Shown one piece after another: positions 1 to 10,389 of a DNA stretch of 64,000 nt. How positions within the stretch are numbered: position 1 is the first letter of the stretch; every line of letters starts with the position of its first letter. Below the pieces are notes generated by a model, which saw nothing but the letters and a program-made list of their open reading frames with translations, searched no databases and was not told the origin of the DNA. The translations under genes and the position numbers were made by a program. The stretch covers positions 16,590,947 to 16,654,946 of the forward strand of contig NC_023759.2 in NCBI RefSeq assembly GCF_000499845.2, given 5' to 3'. This DNA comes from Phaseolus vulgaris. Lineage: Eukaryota > Streptophyta > Magnoliopsida > Fabales > Fabaceae.

Positions 1-669
1 CCGCCATGTCCTCGGTCCCTTGTTTTTCTTGCCCATAATCCCTTAGGAGACCGTTCTTCACCAATTCATCCAGCTGGTGTCCCAGAGCTAAGCAATTGCG
101 TATGGGATGGCTGAATGCCTGGTGGAACTCACACCAGGCGTTCTTGTTGGGCCCGAGCCTCTTGTCGGTCTTGGGAGGTACCTTCAACCTCTCAGCTACG
201 TGTGGGATAGCGATCACGTCCTTCAATTCTACCACGAAGTCGTGCCTTGGCAGCACGTTATCTCTCCCGCGCACCCTCGCATTAGACTTTCTTGGTTGAT
301 AGGGTTGCTGCTTCACGGGGGTCTTCATCTCTGTCCTTACCTCGTGCACCCTTAGGGTTTGAGGACAACCTGTCGCGCGCGGCCGCGTGGGAACCACGCA
401 TGTGCGTTTTTCACTAACTACTTCCTCCGTCGCAATATGAGCCATCGCGCGACGCCTTATCTCGGCAAAGGTCTTGGGATGGTTTCGGATGAGTGACTCG
501 CTGAAGGGTCCTGGCACAATTCCCTTCTTGAACGAGTGCACCATCATCTTTTCGTCTTTAAGGTTCAATCTCACCACTTGCGCTCCAAAGCGATGGAGGA
601 ACTCCTTCAAAGACTCTCCTTCATACTGTCTTACATCAAAGAGATCATAAGATACTGACAGGCGAGCTC
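1..669 (-). CDS. Gag C-terminal half of element B (partial, open to the window edge)
   Basis: One minus-strand frame stays open from about 660 to position 1 with no stop. It encodes a Retrotrans_gag-like region (reading SYDLFDVRQYEGESL, then FKKGIVPGPF) followed by the variant zinc knuckle WCEFHQAFSHPIRNC near 125-165, of the form C-X2-H-X4-H-X4-C. The same landmarks occur in the family A gag proteins in this window, with clear divergence. Gag forms the virus-like particle and binds element RNA. The frame is cut on its N-terminal side by the copia insertion at 675 and continues left of the window. Whether the rest of B is intact cannot be seen. Confidence 0.8.
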
Positions 670-674
670 GGTTA

Positions 675-1816
675 TGTTAGAATATATGGCCTTAAACGAG
701 AGGGGGGTGAATTGTTTAAGAAAGATTTTAGTAAACTTTTAAGCTTAGAATGAAAATTCTTCAAAAGAACCTTGATTAAGAATCCAGTTTTTTTTTTCAA
801 ATCAAAACAGCAAAAGAACAAAGCTGGAAAAACAATCGGTTGTTTTAGTGAAACAATCGGTTGTTTATACCAGTTTCAAAATATCAAAACTGAATTTAAA
901 GAGTTAGAGATAGAGAGATTGTACACAGTTGTTTATACTGGTTCACTCCAAACTTGAGCTACATCCAGTCTTCTCAGAAACCCTGAGGATATCCACTAAG
1001 AAATCACCACTTGATCACTTACACCACAACCAAGAGAATGACCTTGAAACACCTCAAGAAACACACTCTCCTTGGCCAACACTAAGATTGTTGATCTTGA
1101 ACACCTCAAGAACACACAGCCAATCTCAGCAAACACAGAAACGAATTGTTCAACAGATTACAAAGATTACACTTGTTACAGATGAATATCTGAAATCAAT
1201 ACAAGTAGAATCCTATTCCAACACCTTGACCAATCACAAAAACTCTTAAGCAATCTCAGCACTTTGAAAACTCTTCTTAGAAAAACTTTGTCAAAAGATT
1301 CTTAATTCTTAAAACTGTTTTTCTGAATATTTTCAAAGATATAGTTTGTTATCAAATCTTAACAAACTCTTAAATTGCATTAAAAGATTGGTCAAAGCAT
1401 TTAATGACTGGAGCGTATACAGTTAAAGCATTTAAAGCTCAGTCAAAGAAAACAGTTTTTCTATTATGGTCCCAAAACAAACAATCGGTTGTTTCCTCAA
1501 ATCAATCGGTTGTTTTGGTACTTAACAGTTTCAACTATTTGAAAACAGTTTTCAATCTTTCTCAAAACACCTAAGTGTAAACAATCAGTTGTTTCGACAA
1601 AACAATCGGTTCTTTCAACTTAGTTTGAAAAACATTTTACTTTTATAAATATTGAGATGCTAATTGCTTAAGATTTAATACAAGGGTGGATTACAACATT
1701 TAAAATACCCCAGAACAAAGCTTAAACAAGCACAACAACATCAAGCAAAGCAAAGGCTTCAACATCCTTCAAAGGATTTGGATTCTTCAAAACATTGAAC
1801 ATCACAAGGTTCAACA
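675..1816 (-). repeat. 3' LTR of the copia element (1142 bp)
   Basis: Starts TGTTAGAATA on the plus strand and ends TTCAACA; on the minus strand this is TGTTGAACC to TCTAACA. It matches the copy at 18755-19875 nearly base for base, but has about 21 extra bases near 1595-1615. It carries at least six copies or near-copies of the 16-bp palindrome AAACAATCGGTTGTTT (830, 851, 1479, 1500, 1579, 1600). The short open frames inside it are not conserved coding features. Confidence 0.95.
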
Positions 1817-1817
1817 A

Positions 1818-1830
1818 TCTCCCCCTATTT
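1818..1830 (-). promoter_or_regulatory. Polypurine tract adjoining the copia 3' LTR
   Basis: Minus strand reads AAATAGGGGGAGA, ending two bases before the 3' LTR. It primes plus-strand DNA synthesis. An identical tract lies at 14453-14465, as expected for Sireviruses, which carry multiple polypurine tracts. Confidence 0.85.
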
Positions 1831-2053
1831 GATGAAGACAAATCCCTGGTGCTTGTGTTGTACCTGATTAAATATGAAGCAGTTCCTGCAGAAAATAGCA
1901 TTTATACTATCCAAAGCTTCTTACAGCAGCAAAGCAGTTTATTACACATTCAAGGTATAAAACATGATAAACAATTGGTTGTTTACACGAAACAATCGGT
2001 TGTTTCTATCAGCAGCAGCAGAAAACACTTTTTGTATAAGAGATTTTAACATT
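1831..2053 (-). other. Copia 3' untranslated region, left piece
   Basis: Non-coding DNA between the polypurine tract and the A1 insertion; it continues at 14419-14504 on the other side of A1. It holds two more palindrome copies, AAACAATTGGTTGTTT at 1969 and AAACAATCGGTTGTTT at 1990. I see no envelope-like frame. Confidence 0.6.
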
Positions 2054-2058
2054 TTATG
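2054..2058. repeat. Target-site duplication TTATG, left of A1
   Basis: TTATG immediately before the A1 5' LTR; the identical copy follows the 3' LTR at 14414-14418. This proves A1 inserted into the copia element as a unit. Confidence 0.95.
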
Positions 2059-2855
2059 TGTACCGCCCTGGTAGTCGGGAGTGATGACGTGGCATCCTGC
2101 TACAGTATAGGCGTGTTGGCAAGGCGCCAGGCTGGCAGAAGGGAAGGAGGTCGGGGGGCTCGTGAAGCCGCCAGTTATTAAGTTGGCGTGTTCCGATCTC
2201 CAGCATATCAGAATAGGCGATCACCGGGTTAAAGATGAAGTCGCCAGATGTGAACTCAGGCGACCAAGCGGTTGGAGATCGCCAGAGAAAGCACATCGCC
2301 GAAGATGAAGGAGAAGCAAATTATGAAGGCGGCCGGCGAGACCACAGGGAAGGTGTATGAGGACACCCTAACTCGCCAACTCCAGTAGAGATCGCACTCC
2401 CAAGTTAGCTATGCACTGGGCAGTACCATGCATAAGTAACTTAGCCAAAATGAGAGTAGAAGCAGCGCCAAGTCAAGGAGGCTCCAGATGATGACACGTG
2501 TACGACTGGATGCGAGCCACGTGTCCAGGTCTGTAACTGCCAGGAGAGAGAAAACAACCAGGTATATAAGAGTTCTCAACAAACTTTCTGAGGTACGCAC
2601 GTTCAGTTTATACTCTTTACGCTTGCGAGTTATAGAGCTGACTGTGAGAGAGGATTTGCACGGTTCTTGTTCTCTTAGTATTTGGTGATTCGGTCACTGA
2701 CTTGGGCGTTGGAGTGCGATCGGCCGCAGCGGCGCCGCTTTGTTTCTTTGCAGGTTCTTGAGGTGGATCTCGAAGAGGAACGGAGGTGTGAAGCGGTGCG
2801 CACGTCGATCCTTTGACGAGGCAGTTTCCAGCGTTCCGGTCAACAGGCAGGATCA
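2059..2855 (+). repeat. A1 5' LTR (797 bp)
   Basis: Begins TGTACCGCCC and ends GGATCA, with the TG/CA ends of an LTR. It contains a TATA box (TATATAAG at 2563) and two G-boxes upstream of it. It is nearly identical to 13617-14413. Short open frames on both strands recur in every family A LTR only because the DNA is conserved. Confidence 0.97.
2495..2570 (+). promoter_or_regulatory. LTR core promoter: two CACGTG boxes and TATA
   Basis: CACGTG at 2495-2500 (ACACGTGTAC) and 2518-2523 (CCACGTGTCC), then TATATAAG at 2563-2570. The trio recurs in every family A LTR in the window. TATA positions are 14121, 20380, 34909 and 46262 on plus, and 47880 and 59441 on minus. CACGTGT(C) is the core of plant G-box/ABRE sites bound by bZIP or bHLH factors. 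That it drives element transcription is inference from position. Confidence 0.7.
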
Positions 2856-3233
2856 TCAGGCGCCCACCGTGGGGCCGTGTAAAACTTGCTCCCATCCACA
2901 GCGTGAGTTCTTGGAGGTTTTCGAAGTTTTCTGCGTGGTTGTGTGCTGGTGCAACCATCGTTCGCTGTTTGCTCGAGTTTCGTTCGGCCGCTCGTTTGGG
3001 TTTTCGATCGGTGGAGTGAGGTTTTCCTGCTGTTTACGCGTAAATTGTTCGGTGGAGTTCGAGTTCTTTCGCTCGTTTGGTTGTCCGTGGGGAAGCGGTA
3101 GTTTCTGGTGAAGTTGTGGTTTTCTTTGAAGGTTTACGGTGTTCTTGAGTTTTCTTGCGCAGTTTCGCACAGTTTTCTCCGATTGATCGTGGTTGAAGTG
3201 TCGTTCGCTGCATTCTGTGATTCGCTGAGTTTC
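2856..3233 (+). other. A1 leader and primer region
   Basis: Leader between the 5' LTR and the gag start. It opens with TCAGGCGCCCACCGTGGGG, which occupies the primer-binding position but lacks the TGG that pairs with a tRNA 3'-CCA, and can itself fold (GCCCAC/GTGGGGC). The rest is G/T-rich and non-coding, although weak open frames cross it. Confidence 0.6.
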
Positions 3234-6200
3234 ATGAGAAAAATGAGAAGCAATCGTTCAAGTCCAGTTGCGCCCGTCGCTGCTGAAGGCGCCGCTGCCA
3301 TGACCATGGCGCAGATGGCGGAGATGATGCGTTCGTTACAGGCAACTGTGGAAGCCTCACGCGTAGAGCAGGCGAGAATGCATGAGGACCTGGTCGCCTC
3401 TCGCGCCAGGAACGAGGAGCTCAGCAAGGTGACTGAGGAGCTGCGTCAAGCTCTTCAGGAGCAGCAAGGGCGTTCTTCTACTGAGGAGGTGGCGCCGTCA
3501 TCGCCACCTCGTGTTTTCCCCATGCCTTTTGTTCAGGCGATTACTGACACGCCTATTCCTGCGAGCGTGGTTCCGGTTAAGGCTGTCTTTACCGGCGTGG
3601 AGGATCCAGAGGCTCATCTAACCACGTTCCATACGCAGATGATGCTGTCAGGAGGGTCAGACGCCGTCTACTGCAAGATGTTCGTGAGTACGCTCTAGGG
3701 AACGGCGATGGAGTGGTTTGTGAGCCTGCCTAATGGCCACATAACCAATTTTCAACAGTTCTCGAAGATTTTTGTCGAGCAGTACATCGTGAATAAGGCA
3801 CCGCCCAGGGTGTCTTATGATCTGTTTGATATAAGGCAGTACCAGGGAGAGTCCCTCAGAGATTACCTGAATCTCTTTGGGGCGCAGATGGTCAGATCGC
3901 CGGCCAAAGATGAAGAGATGCCGGTCTATGCCTTCAAGAAGGGCGTGCTGCCAGGACCATTCTGCGAGGCCTTAATCAGGGCTCACCCTGCGACGTTTGT
4001 TGAAGTCAGGCGACTTGCGGTGGCTCACATCGCTGACGAGAGTGAAGTCGCCGAGAAGAGAGGAAGCGTGGCTCCCGCCAGGCCACGTGCCCAGACCAGG
4101 ATCCAGACGCAGAGGGTGCTGGAAACAGCGGCGGCGGCCAGGAAGGACCAGAGGACTCGCCATCCTTACGATAGGAGGAACAAGGGAAGGAGCCAGGGGC
4201 GCCAGCAACCAGCACGCCGGGAATACAATCGCCCGCCTAAGCACAAGTTTGTCATGGGACTAGCGGATCTCATCGCCATTCCTAACATATCTGCTAGGTT
4301 GAAAGCGCCTGAGAAGGTGGGCGACAAGGTGCTGGGGTCAAAGCCGGATGCCTGGTGTGAGTTTCACCAAGGTTTTGGCCACACTTTGGACTCGTGTTTG
4401 TCCTTGGGATATCAGCTCGACGATCTGGTTAAGAGCGGTTTCCTAAACGACTATCTGCTGGACAGGAGGACGGGGGGAGGGTCGAGTTCCCAGCCAGCAG
4501 GGGGAGAAGCCCAGCAACACGAGATGCCTATCCACGGGGAGATCCACACCATTGCAGGGGGCTTCTCAGGTGGTGGATGCACCGCATCGCAGAGGAAGAA
4601 GTACGCGCGATCGGTGATGACAGTGGATATGTTTGAAGATCACTCGCCGGAAGTGGACATTACGTTCACCAAGCAGGATCTTCGGGACGTTGTGCCTCAT
4701 GACAACGATCCCATAGTCATTTCGTTGGTTACGGTGGGAAGGAAGGTCCACAGAGTTCTGGTGGACCAAGGAAGCTCGGCAGACGTGATGTTCTGGCCGA
4801 CTTTCACGCAGCTGGAGTTGCCCCTTGACCAGCTAAGGCCCTATGGAGGGTGCCTATATGGGTTCGCTGGTGACCAGGTGGAGGTCAGGGGGTACATTGA
4901 GCTGAGAACCACGTTTACAGATGAGGCTGGGTCGAGGACGGAGAAAATCAAGTACCTCATCATAAACGCTCCTTCGGCATACAACATCCTGTTGGAAAGG
5001 CCCACGCTTAACAGGATAGGCGCCATCCCGTCGACTCGGCACATGAAGGTAAAGTTGCCGTCCATGGAAGGGGTGGTGATCACGATCAAGTCTGATCAGA
5101 AAGAAGCGAAAAGGTGCTATGAGAATAGCCTGAAAAACAAGAGGTCGGTGAGTTATGTAACAACCACCCCACCTCCCGGTGTGAAGCCCAGATCGACGGT
5201 AACAGAGGAGGCCGCCGGAAGAGATGTGGAGATGGTGGACGCTGAGCTGGGGGAGAGGAACGCTGGTCTGGAGGAGGAAGAGGCGCGAAATCGCCCTGAG
5301 GAAGCGAGGGAGCAGGGTATCGCCAGGGCGGTGATCGCCAGAGAATCCAGGCCAAAACCTGTCGAGCAGTGGCTCGAAAAGGAGATCGGAGGAAAGATCT
5401 TCAAGCTGGGAAGATCTCTGGAGGTCGAGCTCCAGGACCAGATCGCCAAGGTGATTGAGCGGCATCTGGACGCGTTTGCATGGTTCGCTTCGGACATGCC
5501 CGGGATTGATCCCGACTTCTTGTGCCATCATCTGGCGATGGACAATTTGGTGAGACCAGTGCGACAAAGGAGAAGAAAGTTCAACGAGGAGAGGAGGCAG
5601 GCGATCAGGGACGAAACACAGAAACTCCTCGCTGCAGGCCACATCAGGGAAGTCCAGTACCCTGAATGGCTGGCAAATGTCGTGCTGGTGAAGAAGAGTA
5701 ACGGGAAATGGCGCATGTGCGTCGACTTCACCGACCTGAACAAAGCTTGCCCAAAGGATTCGTATCCTTTACCAAGCATATATGCCCTGGTCGATAGTGC
5801 TGCAGGGTGTAAGTTGCTGAGTTTGCTGGATGCCTTCTCAGGATATAATCAGATCAAGATGCATCCCATGGATGAAGAGAAGACAGCCTTCATGACGGAG
5901 AGATCGTGCTATTGCTATAAAGTGATGCCGTTTGGGCTGAAGAATCGAGTACTTGCACCAATGCTGGGAAGGAATGTGCAAGCGTACGTCGATGACATGG
6001 TCGTGACCTCGCAGGAAAAAAGCAAGCACGTTGCAGACTTGGAAGAATTGTTCACGACGATCGCCAAGTTCAGGTTAAAGCTCAATCCGGAGAAATGCAT
6101 TTTCGGCGTGGAGGCTGGAAAGTTTTTGGGTTTCCTCTTGACTGAAAGAGGAATAGAAGCCAACCCAGACAAGTGTGCCGCCATCTTGGCGATGAGGAGC

Positions 6201-8642
6201 CCAGCTACGGTGAAAGAAGTCCAATAGCTAACAGGTCGAATGGCAGCCCTATCTCGCTTCGTGTCAGCTAGCGGAGAAAAGGGGCATCCCTATTTTCAGT
6301 ATCTGCGGCGCAATAATAAGTTTGTTTGGACGAAAGAGTGCGAGGAAGCTTTCGTCAAACTGAAGGAGTATCTGGCGAGCCCGCCGGTTCTGTGCAAACC
6401 GCTGGTGGGAATCCCTCTCAGGTTGTATTTTGCCGTAACTGAGAGGGCGGTGAGTGCGGTGCTCGCCCAGGATCAAGATCAGGCTCAGAAGCCTATTTAT
6501 TTTGTGAGCAAGGTGTTGCAGGGCCCAGAAACGAGATATCAGGCCCTGGAGAAGGCTGCGCTGGCTGTGGTATTTTCGGCGAGGAGGTTGCGCCACTACT
6601 TCCATAGTTTCACAATACTGGTGATGACTGACCTGCCCATCCAGAAGGTCTTGAAGAAACCTGACGTTGCGGGAAGGATGGTGAAGTGGGCAGTAAAGTT
6701 GTCAGAGTTTGATATTAAATATGAGCCCCGAGGCCCGATCAAGGGGCAAATCTTTGCAGATTTCGTGGTTGAGCTCTCATCAGAGGCGACGCGGGTTGAA
6801 GGAGACGATTTCCGTTGGGTACTTTCGGTGGATGGATCGTCGAACCAGCAGGGCGGCGGTGCTGGAGTCATATTGGAAGGACCCAACGGCGTGCTGATCG
6901 AACAATCTCTGAGGTTTGCCTTCAAAGCCAGTAACAATCAAGCAGAGTATGAGGCGCTGATCGCCGAAATTTTGCTGGCCAAGGAGATGGGAGCTAGGGT
7001 GCTGATGGCTAAGAGTGACTCGCTGCTAGTCACGGGGCAAGTAACAGGCGAGTTCCAGGCTAAAGATCCACAAATGGCGGCTTACTTGGCGTACGTGCAG
7101 GAATTGAAGAGTTCCTTTGCCTCCTTTGAAGTAGTACATGTACCCAGAGAGCAGAATGCCCGAGCTGACTTGCTTGCTAAGCTCGCCAGCTCAGGCAAGG
7201 GGGGTAGGCAGAGGACGGTGATTCAAGAAACTCTGAAGACGCCAAGGGCATTTGTGGCAGATCACCTGGTTCTTCAGATAAGCAAGTCGACGGAGAACGC
7301 CGCGAGAAGCCATAAGTCCCTGACGCAAGAAACTCTGAGATCGCCGAGAATTAGAGCATGTCGAGGAGAGAAGGTGAATGTGATGCAGGTCTGCGCCACC
7401 CATGAGCCAGACACTTGGATAACACAGTACAAGCGGTGCCTGGCAGATGGCCTTCTCCCGCTGGATCCGACTGAGGCTAGGAAGGTAAAGAAGAATTCTA
7501 GCAAGTACACCCTGATTGATGGCGATCTATACAGGTTTGGGTTCACTCACCCGCTCCTGGAATGTATACACGGCGAGAAGTGCACGAGAATCATGGCGGA
7601 GCTCCACGAAGGTATATGCGGAAGCCACGTCGGGGGTCGAGCTCTGGCCGCGAGGACTCTCCGTGCAGGATACTACTGGCCATCCATGAGAGAAGATTGC
7701 AAGAAGTATGCCCGATGTTGTAAACAATGCCAGCAGCACGCCGATTGGCATAAGGCGCCTCCCGAGGAGTTGAAGTCGATTTATAGCCCTTGGCCATTTC
7801 ACACCTGGGGAATCGACATCCTGGGACCTTTCCCGCTGGCGATCAGGCAGATGAAGTACTTGGTGGTGGCGATTGAATATTTCACCAAGTGGATCGAAGC
7901 AGAACCAGTGGCCTAGATCACCGCACACAAGATCGAAGGTTTCGTGTGGAAGAACATCGTGTGCCGGTTTGGAGTGCCTAAACGCCTGGTGTCGGATAAT
8001 GGGACTCAGTTTGCAAGTCACCTGTTGCAGAAGCTTTGCGAAGGGGTGGGAATTCAACAAGTGTTCGCATCCATCGAGCACCCTCAGACGAATGGCCAGG
8101 TGGAGTCAGCCAATCGGGTGTTGTTGAGAGGTTTGAAGAGAAGGCTTAAGAAAGCCAAGGGAAGTTGGGCTGAGGAGGTACCCCGTATAGTCTGGGCATA
8201 CCACACCACCGAGCAGTCAGGAACCCATGAGACCCCGTTCAGCTTGGTCTATGGGTGTGATGCCATGATTCCAGTGGAGATCCAGGAGAGCTCGCCGAGA
8301 TTCCAGAACTTCGTAGAGGAAGACTCGAATGAAGAGAGGAGGCTAAACCTGGATCTACTGGATGAGGTCAGGGAAGAGGCGAGTTTAAAGGCTGAGGCGG
8401 TGAAGAGGAGGATCGAACGAAGATACAACTCGAAGGTGATGCCAAGGCAGTTTAGAGAGGGCGATCTGGTGATGAGGAAGGCCCACCAGTACGAGATGGA
8501 GAATAAACTGTCGCCCAAGTGGACTGGACCGTTCAGAATAACCGAGGCGCTCGGGAACGGCGCCTACCGCTTAGAGACGCTGGAAGAAGGGGCGATTCCT
8601 CGCACCTGGAACGCCACGCACCTGAAGTTGTACTATAGTTAA
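3234..8642 (+). pseudogene. A1 gag-pol polyprotein, disrupted
   Basis: Same frame and domain order as the intact-length A3 copy: gag, zinc knuckle, aspartic protease (VLVDQGSSADVMF), RT with YVDD, RNase H, second RNase H (VDGSSN and NNQAEYEAL), and integrase. The ATG at 3234 is chosen because MRKMRSNRSS is shared with A2 and A3. Breaks are TAG at 3696-3698, 6225-6227 and 7914-7916, each where the sister copies have CAG, and a 30-bp in-frame loss near 5944 that removes the conserved segment after MPFGLKN in RT. The frame is otherwise open to the stop at 8640-8642. This copy cannot make functional RT. Confidence 0.93.
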
Positions 8643-8885
8643 GAGCTTTGTAAGTAAAGACAAACACAAAGGTCATATTACAATGTCTCTGATGAAACAG
8701 TTTGAAGGGGGCACTCTTTTTTCCCTAAGGAGGGTTTTTAATGAGGCCACCCAATAAAAGAAGAGTTTTCGAAGTATAAGGCGTTTTCAGATTGCATGTT
8801 TGCTTTTTTCCAAAAGTTTTGAAGAAAGACCTTGTCGCTTGTACGTGATTTAAGGCAAGTAAAGATATATCGCATGCTTTCTAAA
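8643..8885 (+). other. Post-pol spacer of A1
   Basis: Conserved with A2 (41020-41254) and A3 (53060-53296), including the run GGGGGCACTCTTTTTTCCCT. No coding signal seen. Confidence 0.5.
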
Positions 8886-9258
8886 AAGTTTTTAAGTCCT
8901 CATCGTTTTTCGGCGATTGGAGGCACCAGTAAAAGTTTTTAAGTCCTCATCGTTTTTCGGCGATTGGAGGCACCAGTTAAAGTTTTTAAGTCCTCATCGT
9001 TTTTCGGCGATTGGAGGCCCCAGTAAAAGTTTTTAAGTCCTCATCGTTTTTCGGCGATTGGAGGCACCAGTTAAAGTTTTTAAGTCCTCATCGTTTTTCG
9101 GCGATTGGAGGCGCCAGTAAAAGTTTTTAAGTCCTCATCGTTTTTCGGCGATTGGAGGCACCAGTTAAAATTTGTAAGTCCTCATCGTTTTTCGGCGATT
9201 GGAGGCACCAGTTAAAGTTTTAAAGTCCTTATCGTTTTTCGGCGATCGGAGGCACCAG
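8886..9258 (+). repeat. A1 class I minisatellite, 8 units of ~46-47 bp
   Basis: Each unit carries CCTCATCG, then TTTTTCGG, then CGATTGGAGG, so the unit can fold as a stem-loop. Units alternate between the endings CAGTAAAAG and CAGTTAAAG, giving a two-unit higher-order period of about 93 bp for the first six. Not coding. Confidence 0.95.
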
Positions 9259-9535
9259 ATGAAAGACCTCAACGCCCTCGCGCGTTCTGAGGCGAGATAA
9301 AGACCTCCTCGCCGTCGAGCGAGTGCAGGCGAGGAAGAGTAAAAAGTCCTCAGTGTTTCTGGGGGCGAGAAGATGTAACCCCTGGGGCAATGTAGAGGCA
9401 CCAGTGAAAAGTCCTCCGTGTTTCTGGGGGCGAGAAGATGTAACCCCTGGGGCAATGTAGAGGCGCCAGTAAAAAGTCCTCCGTGTTTCTGGGGGCGAGA
9501 AGATGTAACCCCTGGGGCAATGTAGAGGCGAGTTA
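9259..9535 (+). repeat. A1 class II minisatellite, 3 units of ~63 bp, plus transition units
   Basis: After two single transition units (CCTCGCGCGTTCTGAGG type) come three units with a GTGTTTCTGGGGGCGAGAAG core and a CCCCTGGGG palindrome. Each is bounded by CCTC on the left and GAGGC on the right, like class I. Confidence 0.92.
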
Positions 9536-9790
9536 AATACCTTCTCGCCGATGAGCGAGTTCAGGCGAGTTAAAGACCTTCTCGTCGATGAGCGAGTTCA
9601 GGCAAGTTAAAGACCTTCTCGCCGATGAGCGAGTTCAGGCGAGTTAAAGACCTTCTCGCCGATGAGCGAGTTCAGACAAGTTAAAGACCTCCTCGCCGAT
9701 GAGCGAGTTCAGGCGAGTTAAAGACCTTCTCGCCTACATGCGAGCTTAGGCAAGATAAAATCCTTCTCGTCTCGAACGAGTTCAGGTATG
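9536..9790 (+). repeat. A1 class III minisatellite, ~7 units of 36-37 bp
   Basis: Units contain CTTCTCGCCGATGAGCGAG followed by TTCAGGCGAG and TTAAAGAC. CTCGC/GCGAG and CTCGCC/GGCGAG give nested hairpins. The last two units are diverged. Confidence 0.93.
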
Positions 9791-10389
9791 GTGCAGAGGG
9801 TGGAAGAAGTTTGGAGGGTGGCTAAGGTAGGTTCGAAGAGAACGCCCAGTCACCCGGTCTTTTGTTTTGAAGTTCAGGGAGGTAAAGAAGGATCCCAAAA
9901 GGCGTTTCTACCCCCAGACAAAGAAGCAATGGCCAAAGCATGAGGCCAGAAAGAAGCTGATATCACCAAGAGTCTTTGGCGATCAGGAAGAGTTCAAACA
10001 GCGGCGAGAAGGTTAAAACACCTATTTGATGAAGCAGGTCGAGTGGAGCGGTGTTTAAGCCAGTAACTGAGTTACAGTTCATCGCTTGAGGGATATGTTT
10101 ACGATAAGGTTAATTGCCTTAAGATTACGAATTGTTAAGTGTTTGTTGCTTAAGGCTGAAGTGATCCGGAGCAGTTAAGTCAAAGGTTGTGCCTACAGTT
10201 TTCCTAAGTCATTTCTTTGAAATTAAACAAGCAAGGAAAGTTGAAGCGAGGGAAGAAGTTATAAAAGGAAAAACGTAGCCTTTGTCATTAACAGTTAACA
10301 GTTCAGAGCATATACACGAAGGGACATAAAGTTTATTACAAGTTATAATACAAGGGAAAGCACAAAGGTAGCAGATGAAGAAGAGTTGA
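9791..10389 (+). other. A1 spacer between array and antisense gene
   Basis: About 600 bp of non-coding DNA, partly shared with A2 (41966-42503) and A3 (51637-52262). The minus strand has AATAAA at 10337-10332, just beyond the antisense gene's stop, a plausible polyadenylation signal. Confidence 0.5.

Noticed and set aside
929..1249. 106-codon frame present in both copia LTRs
   Set aside because: It lies wholly within the LTR, has no ATG at the listed start and no recognisable domain; LTR identity explains its repetition.
2054..2296. ~80-codon minus-strand frame recurring in every family A LTR
   Set aside because: It recurs because the LTRs are similar; it has indels between copies, no domain, and lies over regulatory DNA.
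4854..5642. 262-codon minus-strand frame in A1 gag-pol
   Set aside because: Shadow of the protease/RT coding strand; it overlaps a well-supported sense domain.
8886..9790. CRISPR-like array of regularly spaced repeats
   Set aside because: The units are contiguous tandem repeats with no unique spacers, they lie inside a plant retrotransposon, and no cas genes are present.
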